This document shows, piece after piece, positions 29,218 to 37,216 of a stretch of 64,000 nt of DNA. Origin of the DNA: Sapientia aquatica. Its GTDB lineage: Bacteria; Pseudomonadota; Gammaproteobacteria; Burkholderiales; Burkholderiaceae_D. Numbering within the stretch: position 1 is the first letter of the stretch; every line of letters starts with the position of its first letter. The position numbers and the translations under genes are program-made. The notes beneath the pieces were generated by a model. The model was not told the origin of the DNA, made no database searches, and was given only the letters and a program-made list of their open reading frames with translations. The DNA is taken from assembly GCF_004358105.1 (NCBI RefSeq), contig NZ_SMYL01000001.1, positions 744,001 to 808,000 of the forward strand, in the 5' to 3' direction.

Positions 29218-29265
29218 TCGGCCTTCGCGTAACAGCCATGTTTGTATCGGCTTTTGCCTCAATAA

Positions 29266-29342
29266 CTGCCCTTAGCTCAACTGGATAGAGCAATGCCCTT
29301 CTAAGGCATAGGTTGCTGGTTCGATTCCAGCAGGGCAGGCCA
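29266..29342 (+). tRNA. tRNA-Arg (anticodon TCT)
   Basis: A full cloverleaf can be drawn. The acceptor stem CTGCCCT/AGGGCAG is perfect, the D stem is GCTC/GAGC, the anticodon stem ATGCC/GGCAT encloses CTTCTAA with anticodon TCT, and the T stem GCTGG/CCAGC encloses TTCGATT. The discriminator is G and CCA is encoded. It would read AGA codons. Length is 77 bases. Confidence 0.96.
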
Positions 29343-29359
29343 AAATTGCAAGCCCTTGC

Positions 29360-29390
29360 CCGGCCAACGCACTACTTCTGCGCTGGCCGG
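29360..29390 (-). terminator. hairpin after the S53 protease gene
   Basis: CCGGCCAACGC / GCGCTGGCCGG form an eleven-base stem with one mismatch and a nine-base loop, 14 bases beyond the protease stop on the minus strand. The sequence after it on that strand has only a short T-run (ATTTT), so it may be a weak terminator. It also lies just downstream of tRNA-Arg and could process that transcript. Confidence 0.5.
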
Positions 29391-29404
29391 ATTCAGGAAG
29401 ATTA

Positions 29405-30450
29405 TCAGTTGGTGATCGAGACGATGATGCTGGCCGCAGTGCTTTTCCCAGCTGCATCGGTGGCAGATACCTGCAAGTTGTATGTGCCAGCAACGGGTGC
29501 ACTCCACTTCACCGAAAAGGTGCTCATGCCGCCCGAGGCATTTACGCTCATTCCTGCTGGCGCCCCGCCAATACCTACTCCACTGATATTGGAACTGCTG
29601 TCATTGATTTGAATGGTTCCACTTAACGGCGTCCCTACTTTGCCGGTCAGTCCAGTGGCTGTAACAATCGGACCACCTGCTTGTGTCACTGTAAATCCGA
29701 CCACGCCTGTGCCGACCAGACCGGTTTTACTATCCTTGGCCACAACGTTCACACTGTAGCTTCCGGCTATCGGAGAATTCCAACTAATGGCACCGTTTGC
29801 ACTGATCGACATGCCAGTTGGTGCGCCTGCTAATGACCACGTGCACGGGTTGGTGTCGGTGGTCGTCACGGTAAAGTTGACTGGCGTGCTTGCGACCGCT
29901 GCGACATTGCCGCCGATGACAACCGGTCCCGCTGTTTTGTTGACGATAACGCTATACACACCAACAGCCGACAATCCATTAATCATGTCTTTTGCGGTGA
30001 TCGTTACGGAATAGGTTCCTGCGACTGGTTTGGCCCAGCTTACCAGCCCTGCACTGCTCAATGTCATCCCGGACGGATTGCCGGAAATGGTTAAACTCGT
30101 AGGATTGGCGTCACTGACAACTACTGGGAAAGTCAACGCTTGACCTGCGGTGACGGCGACTGTGCCGCTGCTGATGACCGGTACAGTGGCCGTTGCCACG
30201 AAAACGGTGTACACACCTTGACCAGTCAAACCGGTTTTACTGTCTGTCGCCACGACGTTGACCGTGTAGGTTCCAGCAACTGGCGAATTCCAAGTTACTA
30301 CCGCCTTGCTGTTGATGGTCATGCCATTCGGTGCGCCCTGCAAGCTCATTGTGTAGGCGTTGGCGTCAGTAACTGTCGCGGTAAATGTCATGGCTTTGCC
30401 CGCAATGGCGCTGATTGAATACCCGCCGCTGACCGATGGTGCTGACGCCA
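29405..30450 (-). repeat. four tandem Ig-like (He_PIG/cadherin-like) protein repeats
   Basis: The C-terminal part of the S53 protease consists of four repeats of about 80-90 residues. Each has the pattern G..P.GM.I....V.W..PVAGTY.V.V.A.D...G, for example VSWAKPVAGTYSVTITAKD and ISWNSPIAGSYSVNVVAKD. Repeats of this kind form beta-sandwich stalks on surface proteins. Repeats one and three are the most similar (DSKTGL in both); the fourth is the most divergent. Confidence 0.85.
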
Positions 30451-32014
30451 TTTGCAGGCCAGTTAAGGTATTAATTAGTGCGCTGGCGTTGGGCGTGCCT
30501 AAACCAGTCGGAACGTCATATCCTTTTTTGGTCACGCACACCGCGCAAGTGCCATCGTTACCCGTAGCAACGTCATAAAAGTCAGCGGCGTAGGTGGCAG
30601 CGGTCGAAGCAATTTGCGTGTAAAGCGCGACATGCGGATCACCCAGCATGCCCTTGCCTGCCTGAACCCGCATTGCGTTGGCGATGGCTGCTAGGCCGGC
30701 CCACTGTGGCGTGGCCAGACTAGTGCCGCCGGCAATCACCCAAGATACTTGGCAGAAGCTGCAAGTCGTTTGGTTGGGAATCACAGCAGTCATCTGGCCG
30801 GAATTCGGATCGGCATTAAAGGCCACGTCGGCGACTGCGCGGAAACCATAGTTTTGCATCCCTGCTGACTTCGTGGTCTGATAGGCAGGTGTCGGCTCAA
30901 ACGCGCTGATACCGCCGCCGGTGCTGGACCAAGCAACTTCGGAACGTGCACCGGTTCCGCTGTAATTGAGTGTGGTACCGCCCACCGCCATTACGTTTGG
31001 CGAAACCGCAGGCCAGCTGACTGCCGCCCCACTGTCGCCCGTGGCAGCAAAATACGTCATGTTTGGTGCTTGGAAATAGCTGTCGGCACCCAAAACGTAG
31101 CTGCCTTCATTGCCAGCAAAACTCATCGACACAACGCCAGGACCCATCTTGTTAGCTAGCTGAATTGCACCGGTCATGCCGCCAAATGTGGCGTTTGGTG
31201 CTTCGATCAATACGATACGTGCCAAGGGCGCCATGGCATGCGCCCACTGCACATCCAGCGCAGTTTCGACCGCCCACTTAGCATCGTAGGCTGGCGCTGT
31301 GGCGCTCATCGTACCGTTAGCACCACTGTAGATTTTATAGAAATCACAACCATTTTTCGATGGTGCAGAAAGTGGAAGACTGGCATTTGCTGCCAATGTG
31401 ACGCTGTTACATGCGGGAAGACCGAATAACTGGCTAAAAGCTCCTAATTCGCCAGCGATCATCTGGTCGTCAAAGGAATCGATAATATAAATTGTCTGCC
31501 CTGCTCCGTACTGCGCGAGCTGAGCCGCCGACAAATTGGCATAGCTGGCAGGAAGCGCCGGCAATCCGTAGGCTGCGCGAATTTGGGCCGGACGGTAATA
31601 CACGGTTGTCGCTGCTGTGCTCGCCGATGGTGACATGGTCACAGTTTCACCAGCAACCAGCTTGGATACCGCAAGGTGGCTCGTGGAGTTCCGGCGAACC
31701 GCTTCGGGAATCAATTTGACTTGCGGCGCTTCATGGGCTGAACTGGACGACCCGTCTGCATCGATTGCGCTCGGCGTATCAGGCAGAACAGGGGCGAGAT
31801 GGTATGTTGGCTCGAATGTCGCTCCAGCTGCCTGCGCCGCAGTTGCACCACCGTCGAACACTAATGTTGAGCTCGTTATTGCAGCGGGTGCCGTGCTGGT
31901 CGGAGCCGATGCCATGTCAGTTTTGCCGCCGCATGCCGATAGCAAACAGGCTGTCCCGACCGCAGTAACCAGCAATTTGAGAGAAATGGGGAGAGGTTGA
32001 ATCGAGCGTTGCAT
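29405..32014 (-). CDS. S53 (sedolisin-type) serine-carboxyl peptidase lipoprotein with Ig-like repeats
   Basis: An 869-residue exported protease. The N-terminus is a lipoprotein signal (LLSAC, lipid-modified Cys28). The peptidase domain spans about 140-535 and has the full sedolisin set: Glu250 and Asp254 (WAVETALDVQWAHAMAP), oxyanion Asp327 (AATGDSGAAVSWPA) and nucleophile Ser432 (GGTSLATPQWAGL). The C-terminal third is four tandem Ig-like repeats. Only about 110 residues of low-complexity sequence lie between Cys28 and the catalytic domain, so I see no canonical S53 propeptide. The start is the ATG at 32014, with AAGGA seven bases upstream; the TTG two codons earlier is less likely. A c-di-GMP-I riboswitch sits in the leader. 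Confidence 0.93.
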   Translation of the reverse strand: MQRSIQPLPISLKLLVTAVGTACLLSACGGKTDMASAPTSTAPAAITSSTLVFDGGATAAQAAGATFEPTYHLAPVLPDTPSAIDADGSSSSAHEAPQVKLIPEAVRRNSTSHLAVSKLVAGETVTMSPSASTAATTVYYRPAQIRAAYGLPALPASYANLSAAQLAQYGAGQTIYIIDSFDDQMIAGELGAFSQLFGLPACNSVTLAANASLPLSAPSKNGCDFYKIYSGANGTMSATAPAYDAKWAVETALDVQWAHAMAPLARIVLIEAPNATFGGMTGAIQLANKMGPGVVSMSFAGNEGSYVLGADSYFQAPNMTYFAATGDSGAAVSWPAVSPNVMAVGGTTLNYSGTGARSEVAWSSTGGGISAFEPTPAYQTTKSAGMQNYGFRAVADVAFNADPNSGQMTAVIPNQTTCSFCQVSWVIAGGTSLATPQWAGLAAIANAMRVQAGKGMLGDPHVALYTQIASTAATYAADFYDVATGNDGTCAVCVTKKGYDVPTGLGTPNASALINTLTGLQMASAPSVSGGYSISAIAGKAMTFTATVTDANAYTMSLQGAPNGMTINSKAVVTWNSPVAGTYTVNVVATDSKTGLTGQGVYTVFVATATVPVISSGTVAVTAGQALTFPVVVSDANPTSLTISGNPSGMTLSSAGLVSWAKPVAGTYSVTITAKDMINGLSAVGVYSVIVNKTAGPVVIGGNVAAVASTPVNFTVTTTDTNPCTWSLAGAPTGMSISANGAISWNSPIAGSYSVNVVAKDSKTGLVGTGVVGFTVTQAGGPIVTATGLTGKVGTPLSGTIQINDSSSNISGVGIGGAPAGMSVNASGGMSTFSVKWSAPVAGTYNLQVSATDAAGKSTAASIIVSITN

Positions 32015-32087
32015 GGGCAAGTCCTTAAAGTCAGCCTGGACGTGCTCGATGCGACGTGCGTGGTCTGCCCGATAAAGGACAGAACAG

Positions 32088-32170
32088 TACTATCGGCAAC
32101 CCCGCTACCATTGCGCCATGCGCTGTAGGCCGGAGGCTTTGCGTCCCCGCCTTTCGACGGGTTTGCCCAG
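32088..32170 (-). ncRNA. cyclic di-GMP-I (GEMM-I) riboswitch
   Basis: On the minus strand the RNA reads GGGCAAACC, a stem capped by a GAAA tetraloop, GGGACGCAAAGCCUCCGGCC, a variable hairpin (GCGC-AUG-GCGC), then GGUAGCGGGGUUGCCGAU. These blocks match the c-di-GMP-I aptamer in order and spacing, including the conserved ligand-contact regions around the first GGGCAAACC, the GGACGCAAAGCC core and the AGCGGGGUU segment. It lies about 75 bases before the S53 protease start, with nothing else between. The remaining bases up to the PilZ gene (about 32230-32417) hold nothing I can name. Confidence 0.95.
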
Positions 32171-32202
32171 GAGATTGTGTTTAAAACAATCACTTGGAAA
32201 CC

Positions 32203-32229
32203 AATATAGTTTCCACATGGAAATGTTAA
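32203..32229 (-). promoter_or_regulatory. possible promoter for the riboswitch-S53 transcript
   Basis: On the minus strand TTAACA (32229-32224) and TATATT (32208-32203) are separated by 15 bases, a short spacer. An inverted repeat GGAAAC / GTTTCC overlaps this site on the plus strand and could be an operator. The transcript would start about 30 bases before the aptamer. Confidence 0.35.
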
Positions 32230-32417
32230 TTCTCAGAAGGTGATAATGCAAGCTAAATTTTTAGATTGAATTGTCTACAGCATCGTTGCCTCGATCTAGT
32301 AAGCAGGTAAGCTGAGCTCCGCATGCTACTTTGGCGCTTTGATTTTAGTTGGCTAACACGCAAGCTATTGTCGCCTTATTTAGCTCTCTAGTCGGCTTGG
32401 CACAAAGTTGGTGCTAA

Positions 32418-32831
32418 TCAATTCAAAATGTACTGTGATGTCTCTTGCAGCTCGCAACGCAAATACGGCTGCATGCCATGATGGAATTTTTTTAATTGCG
32501 TTTTAATGATGTTTTCGACGTTTCCGTCAAAGGTAAAACCCGACGTGTTGTAGAAGCTGCTCGATTTGTCATTCCAAACGAGATTAATCTGGCAAGAAGT
32601 GTGGATGCTTTGTTCGTGATCGGCTTCGTTGATAAACACCAGATTGTATTTTGGATGCAAAAGTGGCTCGTCCGATTCTGTCAGCAGTTGAATCCCGCTA
32701 AAGCTTAAGTTGACGACCAGCGCCGCAACGCCGTGATTAGCTGTAAACACCCACATCGGAATATAGTCGTGTTCAAAGGGATAGTTAAAACATTGAACGC
32801 GATGATGAATGCGTTTATCGGAAAGATTCAT
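32418..32831 (-). CDS. PilZ-domain-like protein
   Basis: A 137-residue soluble protein with the c-di-GMP-binding signature of PilZ domains: RxxxR as Arg7-IHH-Arg11 near the N-terminus, and NxSxxG as Asn41-LSFS-Gly46 about 30 residues later. AAAG lies just before the ATG. The rest is hydrophilic with alternating beta-like segments, consistent with a single PilZ barrel plus a helical tail. The family call rests on the motif pair and spacing. It lies next to the riboswitch-controlled protease gene on the same strand but about 660 bases upstream of the aptamer, so a shared c-di-GMP circuit is inference. Confidence 0.7.
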   Translation of the reverse strand: MNLSDKRIHHRVQCFNYPFEHDYIPMWVFTANHGVAALVVNLSFSGIQLLTESDEPLLHPKYNLVFINEADHEQSIHTSCQINLVWNDKSSSFYNTSGFTFDGNVENIIKTQLKKFHHGMQPYLRCELQETSQYILN

Positions 32832-33027
32832 GTCTTTATCCTAAATTTGTAGTCAACAATATTGACGCGCAGCAATCTGGTACTTCAGTCTAGGATAGTT
32901 TTCGGAAAAAACAATTTATTTGAAAAATCGGTGAGGAAAAGTAAAAAAGCCTTGGTTTAGTATTTTTTGCGGCTTAATTGCTACGGAGTTGCTAACTTAT
33001 TATTAAAAGGGGCGAGATCCAATAGAC

Positions 33028-33056
33028 AAAAAAATACCCGCACTAAGCGGGTATTT
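33028..33056 (-). terminator. intrinsic terminator after tRNA-Ser
   Basis: On the minus strand AAATACCCGC / GCGGGTATTT form a perfect ten-base stem with a five-base loop, followed by a T-run, eight bases beyond the tRNA 3' end. Confidence 0.9.
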
Positions 33057-33063
33057 AAATATT

Positions 33064-33153
33064 TGGCGGAAGGTGTGAGATTCGAACTCACGAAGGCTTT
33101 AACACCTCGCCAGTTTTCAAGACTGGTGCATTCAACCGCTCTGCCAACCTTCC
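33064..33153 (-). tRNA. tRNA-Ser (anticodon TGA)
   Basis: A 90-base class II tRNA. The acceptor stem is GGAAGGT/ACCTTCC, the anticodon stem CCAGT/ACTGG encloses CTTGAAA with anticodon TGA, a long variable arm follows, the T loop is TTCGAAT, and CCA is encoded. It would read UCA and related serine codons. Confidence 0.96.
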
Positions 33154-33162
33154 AAGCCCGCT

Positions 33163-33191
33163 ATTATATCTAGGGTTTTAAGTTCTGGCTA
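33163..33191 (-). promoter_or_regulatory. promoter for tRNA-Ser
   Basis: On the minus strand a perfect TATAAT (33168-33163) lies 17 bases from TAGCCA (33191-33186), nine bases before the tRNA 5' end. The discriminator AGCGGGC is G+C-rich, as is usual for stringently controlled stable-RNA promoters. Confidence 0.65.
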
Positions 33192-33244
33192 GTAGTTGCA
33201 GTTGAATTACTTGAAATAAAGCATTAAATAAGCCGAGCTCAAGG

Positions 33245-35320
33245 TTAGCCGTTAAACCCCTGCCCTTTGCTGGCTAGCGAATGTAACAATGGTGCGACTT
33301 CCCATACATTGCCGTAATGCCCTTGTGCATAGTGGCGGATGGCTTTTTCCACGTTGGCTAATCCAATCGTGTCGGCGTATAACATCGGGCCGCCTAGATG
33401 CAGTGGGAATCCGTAACCGCTTAAATAAACCATGTCGATATCGGAGGCACGCTGAGCGATGCCCTCTTCCAGAATGAAGGCCGCTTCGTTGACTAAGGCG
33501 TAAATCAAACGTTCAGCGATTTCTTGGTCTGAAATTGTTCTGCGCGTTAAACCGATTTCGGTGGAATGCTGCTCGATTAATTGGCGCACCAATTCGGAAG
33601 GATGCGCGGTGCGGTCGCCGGGCTGGTAGTCGTACCACCCTGCTCCGGTCTTTTGTCCGAAGCGACCCAGATCGCACAATTTATCGGCGGTTTTTGAGTA
33701 CACCATGTCAGGTTTTTCGATGGCGCGACGTTTTCGGATGGCGTAGCTGATGTCGTTACCCGCTAAATCTCCCATGCGGAATGGGCCCATAGCGAAACCC
33801 AGTTTCTCGACCGCTTTATCGACCTGTTCAGGCAAACAACCTTCGTCTAATAGGAAACCTGCCTGTTGAATGTATTTTTCAAGCATGCGATTACCGATGA
33901 AGCCGTCGCACACGCCAGACACAACGCCAATTTTTTTGAGTTTTTTAGCCAGTGCCATGGCACTTGCTAAGACCTCGCGCGAGGTTTGTTTGCCACGCAC
34001 GATTTCCAATAACTTCATCACGTTAGCTGGGCTAAAAAAATGCGTACCGACGACGTCTTCGGGGCGTTTGGTGAAGCTGGCGATTTGATTTAAATCCAAG
34101 GTCGATGTGTTGGAGGCCAAGATCGCGCCCGGTTTCATCACTTTATCAAGCTGTTCGAATACCGATTGCTTTACGCCCATGTCTTCGAATACAGCCTCAA
34201 TGACGATGTCAGCGTTGGCAATGTCGGCGTAGTCCAACGTACCCGAAATCAGCGCAATCCGTTGCTCGCATTTCTCTGGGCCTAATTTGCCTTTGTCGCG
34301 CGTATTTTGGTAATTTTTCGCGATAGTCGCTAAGCCCTTTTCAAGCGCTTGCTCTTTGGTTTCTAGAATTTTTACTGGAATGCCGGCGTTGGCAAAATTC
34401 ATCGCAATACCGCCACCCATGGTGCCTGCGCCGATTACTGCGGCCGATTTGATGGCACGAATTGGCGTATCCGCCGGTACGTCGGGAATTTTGCTGGCGG
34501 CGCGTTCGGCAAAGAAGGCGTGACGCAGCGCTTTCGATTCAGCGCCCGCCACCAGTGTGTAAAACAACTGGCGCTCAAATAGGATTCCTTCATCGAACGG
34601 CATCGTAACAGATGCCGAAACAGCCTCGATACAGTCGAGCGGCGCGATTAGGAATCCGCGTTTGGCTTGTTTCTTGGCGTGTTCGATGACGTCGCTAAAA
34701 TGAGAATGGCTCACATTTTGGTCACGTACTTTTGGTAAAGGCCGAGTGGCTGCCACCTTTTGTGCAAATGCCAGAGCACCTGCGAAGAAATCACCGTCGA
34801 TAATTTCATCAAACAACGCCGTTTTGGCTAAATCAGATGCGCGCTCTGGCGTGCCAGTGGTAATCATTTTTAATGCAATTTCTAATCCAACAGCGCGCGG
34901 CAAGCGCTGCGTCCCGCCCGCGCCGGGCAGCAAGCCTAATTTAACTTCGGGCAAGGCAATTTGTGCATCGGGCGTGGAAATCCGGTAATGGCATCCAAGG
35001 GATAATTCCAAACCGCCGCCCATACAAACATGATGAATTGCCGCAATTACTGGTTTGGTGCAGTTCTCAACCACATCGATTAATGTGTGTAAGTTTGGCT
35101 CGGCCAAAGACTTGGGTGAGTTAAATTCTTTAATATCCGCTCCACCAGAAAACGCGTTGCCCGCGCCAGTAATAATGATCGCGGTAATTGCATCGTCCGC
35201 TAAAGCGCGATTGATGCCGTCAACAGCGGCGCCGCGCGTTTCCAAGTTCATGCCGTTGACCGGCGGATTGTTTAACGTGATTACTGCGACGCTGCCGTGC
35301 GCTTGATATTGTGCTGTCAT
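33245..35320 (-). CDS. bifunctional enoyl-CoA hydratase / 3-hydroxyacyl-CoA dehydrogenase (FadB/FadJ-like)
   Basis: A 691-residue fatty-acid beta-oxidation enzyme. The N-terminal crotonase domain (about 1-190) has the oxyanion segments AFSGGADIKEF and VCMGGGLELSLGCHYRIS and the catalytic-region LGLLPGAGGTQRLPR. The NAD-binding domain begins near 288 (AAVIGAGTMGGGIAMNFANAG). The C-terminal dehydrogenase part includes ASNTSTLDLNQIA, GTHFFSPANVMKLLEIV and GFIGNRMLEKYIQQAGFLL. It converts enoyl-CoA to 3-ketoacyl-CoA. No thiolase gene is adjacent. An acyl-CoA ligase gene lies 120 bases upstream on the same strand, so the two may form an operon. Confidence 0.94.
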   Translation of the reverse strand: MTAQYQAHGSVAVITLNNPPVNGMNLETRGAAVDGINRALADDAITAIIITGAGNAFSGGADIKEFNSPKSLAEPNLHTLIDVVENCTKPVIAAIHHVCMGGGLELSLGCHYRISTPDAQIALPEVKLGLLPGAGGTQRLPRAVGLEIALKMITTGTPERASDLAKTALFDEIIDGDFFAGALAFAQKVAATRPLPKVRDQNVSHSHFSDVIEHAKKQAKRGFLIAPLDCIEAVSASVTMPFDEGILFERQLFYTLVAGAESKALRHAFFAERAASKIPDVPADTPIRAIKSAAVIGAGTMGGGIAMNFANAGIPVKILETKEQALEKGLATIAKNYQNTRDKGKLGPEKCEQRIALISGTLDYADIANADIVIEAVFEDMGVKQSVFEQLDKVMKPGAILASNTSTLDLNQIASFTKRPEDVVGTHFFSPANVMKLLEIVRGKQTSREVLASAMALAKKLKKIGVVSGVCDGFIGNRMLEKYIQQAGFLLDEGCLPEQVDKAVEKLGFAMGPFRMGDLAGNDISYAIRKRRAIEKPDMVYSKTADKLCDLGRFGQKTGAGWYDYQPGDRTAHPSELVRQLIEQHSTEIGLTRRTISDQEIAERLIYALVNEAAFILEEGIAQRASDIDMVYLSGYGFPLHLGGPMLYADTIGLANVEKAIRHYAQGHYGNVWEVAPLLHSLASKGQGFNG

Positions 35321-35441
35321 GTAGAGTCCTCTGCTAGTGAGTGAAACGTTAAATCGATAAAGGTAGATGTTATCAGTAATCGCTGTTTATCAATTAATCG
35401 TCACGCGCTGGTTAAATGAATGAAGGGCTGCCGAAATTAGT

Positions 35442-37106
35442 TTATTTGCTCGGCAATACATAATCCTTATAGGTTTCGCGCAGTTTATTTTTTAAGATTT
35501 TACCGGTCGCGCCTATCGGTAATGCCGGTATAAACAGCACATCGTCCGGCAGCCACCATTTGGCGACTTTACCGTCAAAGAATTTGATTAACTCGTCTTT
35601 TCCCAATGCCACGTTTGGTCGCAAAACGACCAGTAACAATGGGCGCTCGTCCCATTTGGGATGAAAAATGCCAATGCAAGCGGCTTGTAAAACGGCTGGA
35701 TGCGACATCGCTACGTTTTCAATATCGATTGTGCCTATCCATTCGCCGCCCGATTTAATGACGTCTTTGCTGCGGTCAGTAATGCGCATATATCCATCGG
35801 CATTAATGGTGGCGACATCTCCTGTTGGAAACCAGCCGTCTTCTAAAACGTGCCCACCTTCGTTTTTAAAGTAATGATCGAGAATCCAAGGGCCTTGAAC
35901 CAATAAATTGCCAAAGGTAGTTCCATCCCAGGGCAACTCCTTGCCATTGTCATCGACGATTTTCATGTCCACGCCGAACAAGGGATGTCCTTGCGTTTGG
36001 AGCAAGGCATCTTGCTCGGCTTTCGGCAGAGTGAGGTGTTTGGCTTGCAATGTGGCGGTTGTGCCGAGCGGTGACAGCTCCGTCATGCCCCAAGCGTGGA
36101 CCACTTCCACGGCGTAGTTTTCGCGCAAGGTTTTCATCATCGCCGGTGGGCAAGCTGATCCGCCGATAACGGTGCGCTTAAGGCTGGAAAATTTAACTTT
36201 TTGTTGTTCCATGTACTGAATCAGCCCCAGCCAAACAGTGGGAACTCCGGCTGAAAAAGTAACTTGTTCTTGTTCCATTAATTCATATAGCGATTTTCCG
36301 TCTAATGCGGGCCCAGGGAAAACCAACTTCGCCCCGGTCAACGGCGCCGAATAAGGAATGCCCCACGCATTGACATGGAACATGGGAACGACCGGCAGGA
36401 TCACGTCGCGCGAGCCGATATTCATCGCGTCGGGCAAGGCTGAGGCAAAGGAATGCAAAACGGTGGAACGGTGAGAATACAAAACGCCTTTGGGATTGCC
36501 TGTTGTGCCAGAGGTATAGCACAGCGACGCCGCTGTATTTTCATCGAAATTGGGCCATTCAAATTCGCAACTATGACCTGCGATGAAGTCCTCGTAACTC
36601 AAAAGATTTGGAATGACGGAATTAGCAGGGAGATGCGAGGCGTCGCTTAATAAGACAAAAGCTTTTACCGTGCTGCAACGTGCGGCAATCGCCTCAATTA
36701 TCGGCAAAAAAGTCACATCAAAAAACAGTACTTGGTCCTCCGCGTGATTGCACAAATAGCTGATTTGATCGGCGTGCAGCCTTGGATTGATGGTGTGCAA
36801 AATAGAGCCTGAGCCCGACACCGCGTAATACAGTTCCAAATGACGATAACCATTCCAAGCCAGTGTCGCAACTCGGTCACTGGCGCCAATGCCGAACTTT
36901 GCCAGCGCGTTGGCAAGTTGTTTCGCGCGCTGATGAAGTTGTTTATAGGTCGTTCGATGAATATCGCCTTCAGCGCGCCGCGACACAATTTCATTGTCAC
37001 CAAAATAGCGGTCAGCGTGTTTAATAATGCCGGAAATAAGCAATGGCTTATTCATCATTTGCCCCAGCATCGGGGCATGATTGGAGTGTTGTGGGGTGGT
37101 CATCAT
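35442..37106 (-). CDS. AMP-dependent acyl-CoA synthetase/ligase
   Basis: A 554-residue adenylate-forming enzyme that activates a carboxylic acid to its CoA ester. The P-loop-like motif is [19 protein letters not shown]. Later motifs include [43 protein letters not shown], and the C-terminal catalytic lysine region [14 protein letters not shown]. It resembles medium/long-chain fatty-acyl or 3-methylmercaptopropionyl-CoA ligases, and the substrate cannot be fixed by reading. The start is ATG ATG at 37106; either Met is possible. A perfect palindrome lies upstream and a FadB-like gene downstream, pointing to fatty-acid use. Confidence 0.92.
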   Translation of the reverse strand: MMTTPQHSNHAPMLGQMMNKPLLISGIIKHADRYFGDNEIVSRRAEGDIHRTTYKQLHQRAKQLANALAKFGIGASDRVATLAWNGYRHLELYYAVSGSGSILHTINPRLHADQISYLCNHAEDQVLFFDVTFLPIIEAIAARCSTVKAFVLLSDASHLPANSVIPNLLSYEDFIAGHSCEFEWPNFDENTAASLCYTSGTTGNPKGVLYSHRSTVLHSFASALPDAMNIGSRDVILPVVPMFHVNAWGIPYSAPLTGAKLVFPGPALDGKSLYELMEQEQVTFSAGVPTVWLGLIQYMEQQKVKFSSLKRTVIGGSACPPAMMKTLRENYAVEVVHAWGMTELSPLGTTATLQAKHLTLPKAEQDALLQTQGHPLFGVDMKIVDDNGKELPWDGTTFGNLLVQGPWILDHYFKNEGGHVLEDGWFPTGDVATINADGYMRITDRSKDVIKSGGEWIGTIDIENVAMSHPAVLQAACIGIFHPKWDERPLLLVVLRPNVALGKDELIKFFDGKVAKWWLPDDVLFIPALPIGATGKILKNKLRETYKDYVLPSK

Positions 37107-37172
37107 TACGCCTTTTTATGCAATATAAAAACGGTAACGATGATGCTGGAATGGGTTGATTTTAGTCAACGT

Positions 37173-37198
37173 TTAATCATGCTGCGCTGCATGATTAA
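37173..37198. promoter_or_regulatory. perfect ten-base palindrome between dinG-like and acyl-CoA ligase genes
   Basis: TTAATCATGC / GCATGATTAA around TGCGCT, about 67 bases before the acyl-CoA ligase start and 19 bases after the helicase stop. No T-run follows on the minus strand; a TTGACT -35-like box lies next to it (37166-37171 region). It looks more like a repressor operator than a terminator. Confidence 0.5.
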
Positions 37199-37216
37199 TT
37201 AGTTCGGCTGTCTTGC

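Noticed and set aside
29360-29404. Sequence after tRNA-Arg as a phage attachment site
   Set aside because: No duplicated tRNA 3' end and no integrase gene were found in the window. The hairpin there is explained as a 3' structure.
29313-32000. Several plus-strand open frames opposite the S53 protease gene, one overlapping the end of tRNA-Arg
   Set aside because: The minus-strand frame has complete catalytic motifs and repeats; the plus frames are short and without recognisable content.
31876-32193. A minus-strand 105-codon frame covering the riboswitch and the start of the S53 gene
   Set aside because: It runs through the aptamer, whose conserved bases are explained by RNA structure, and the encoded peptide is not protein-like.
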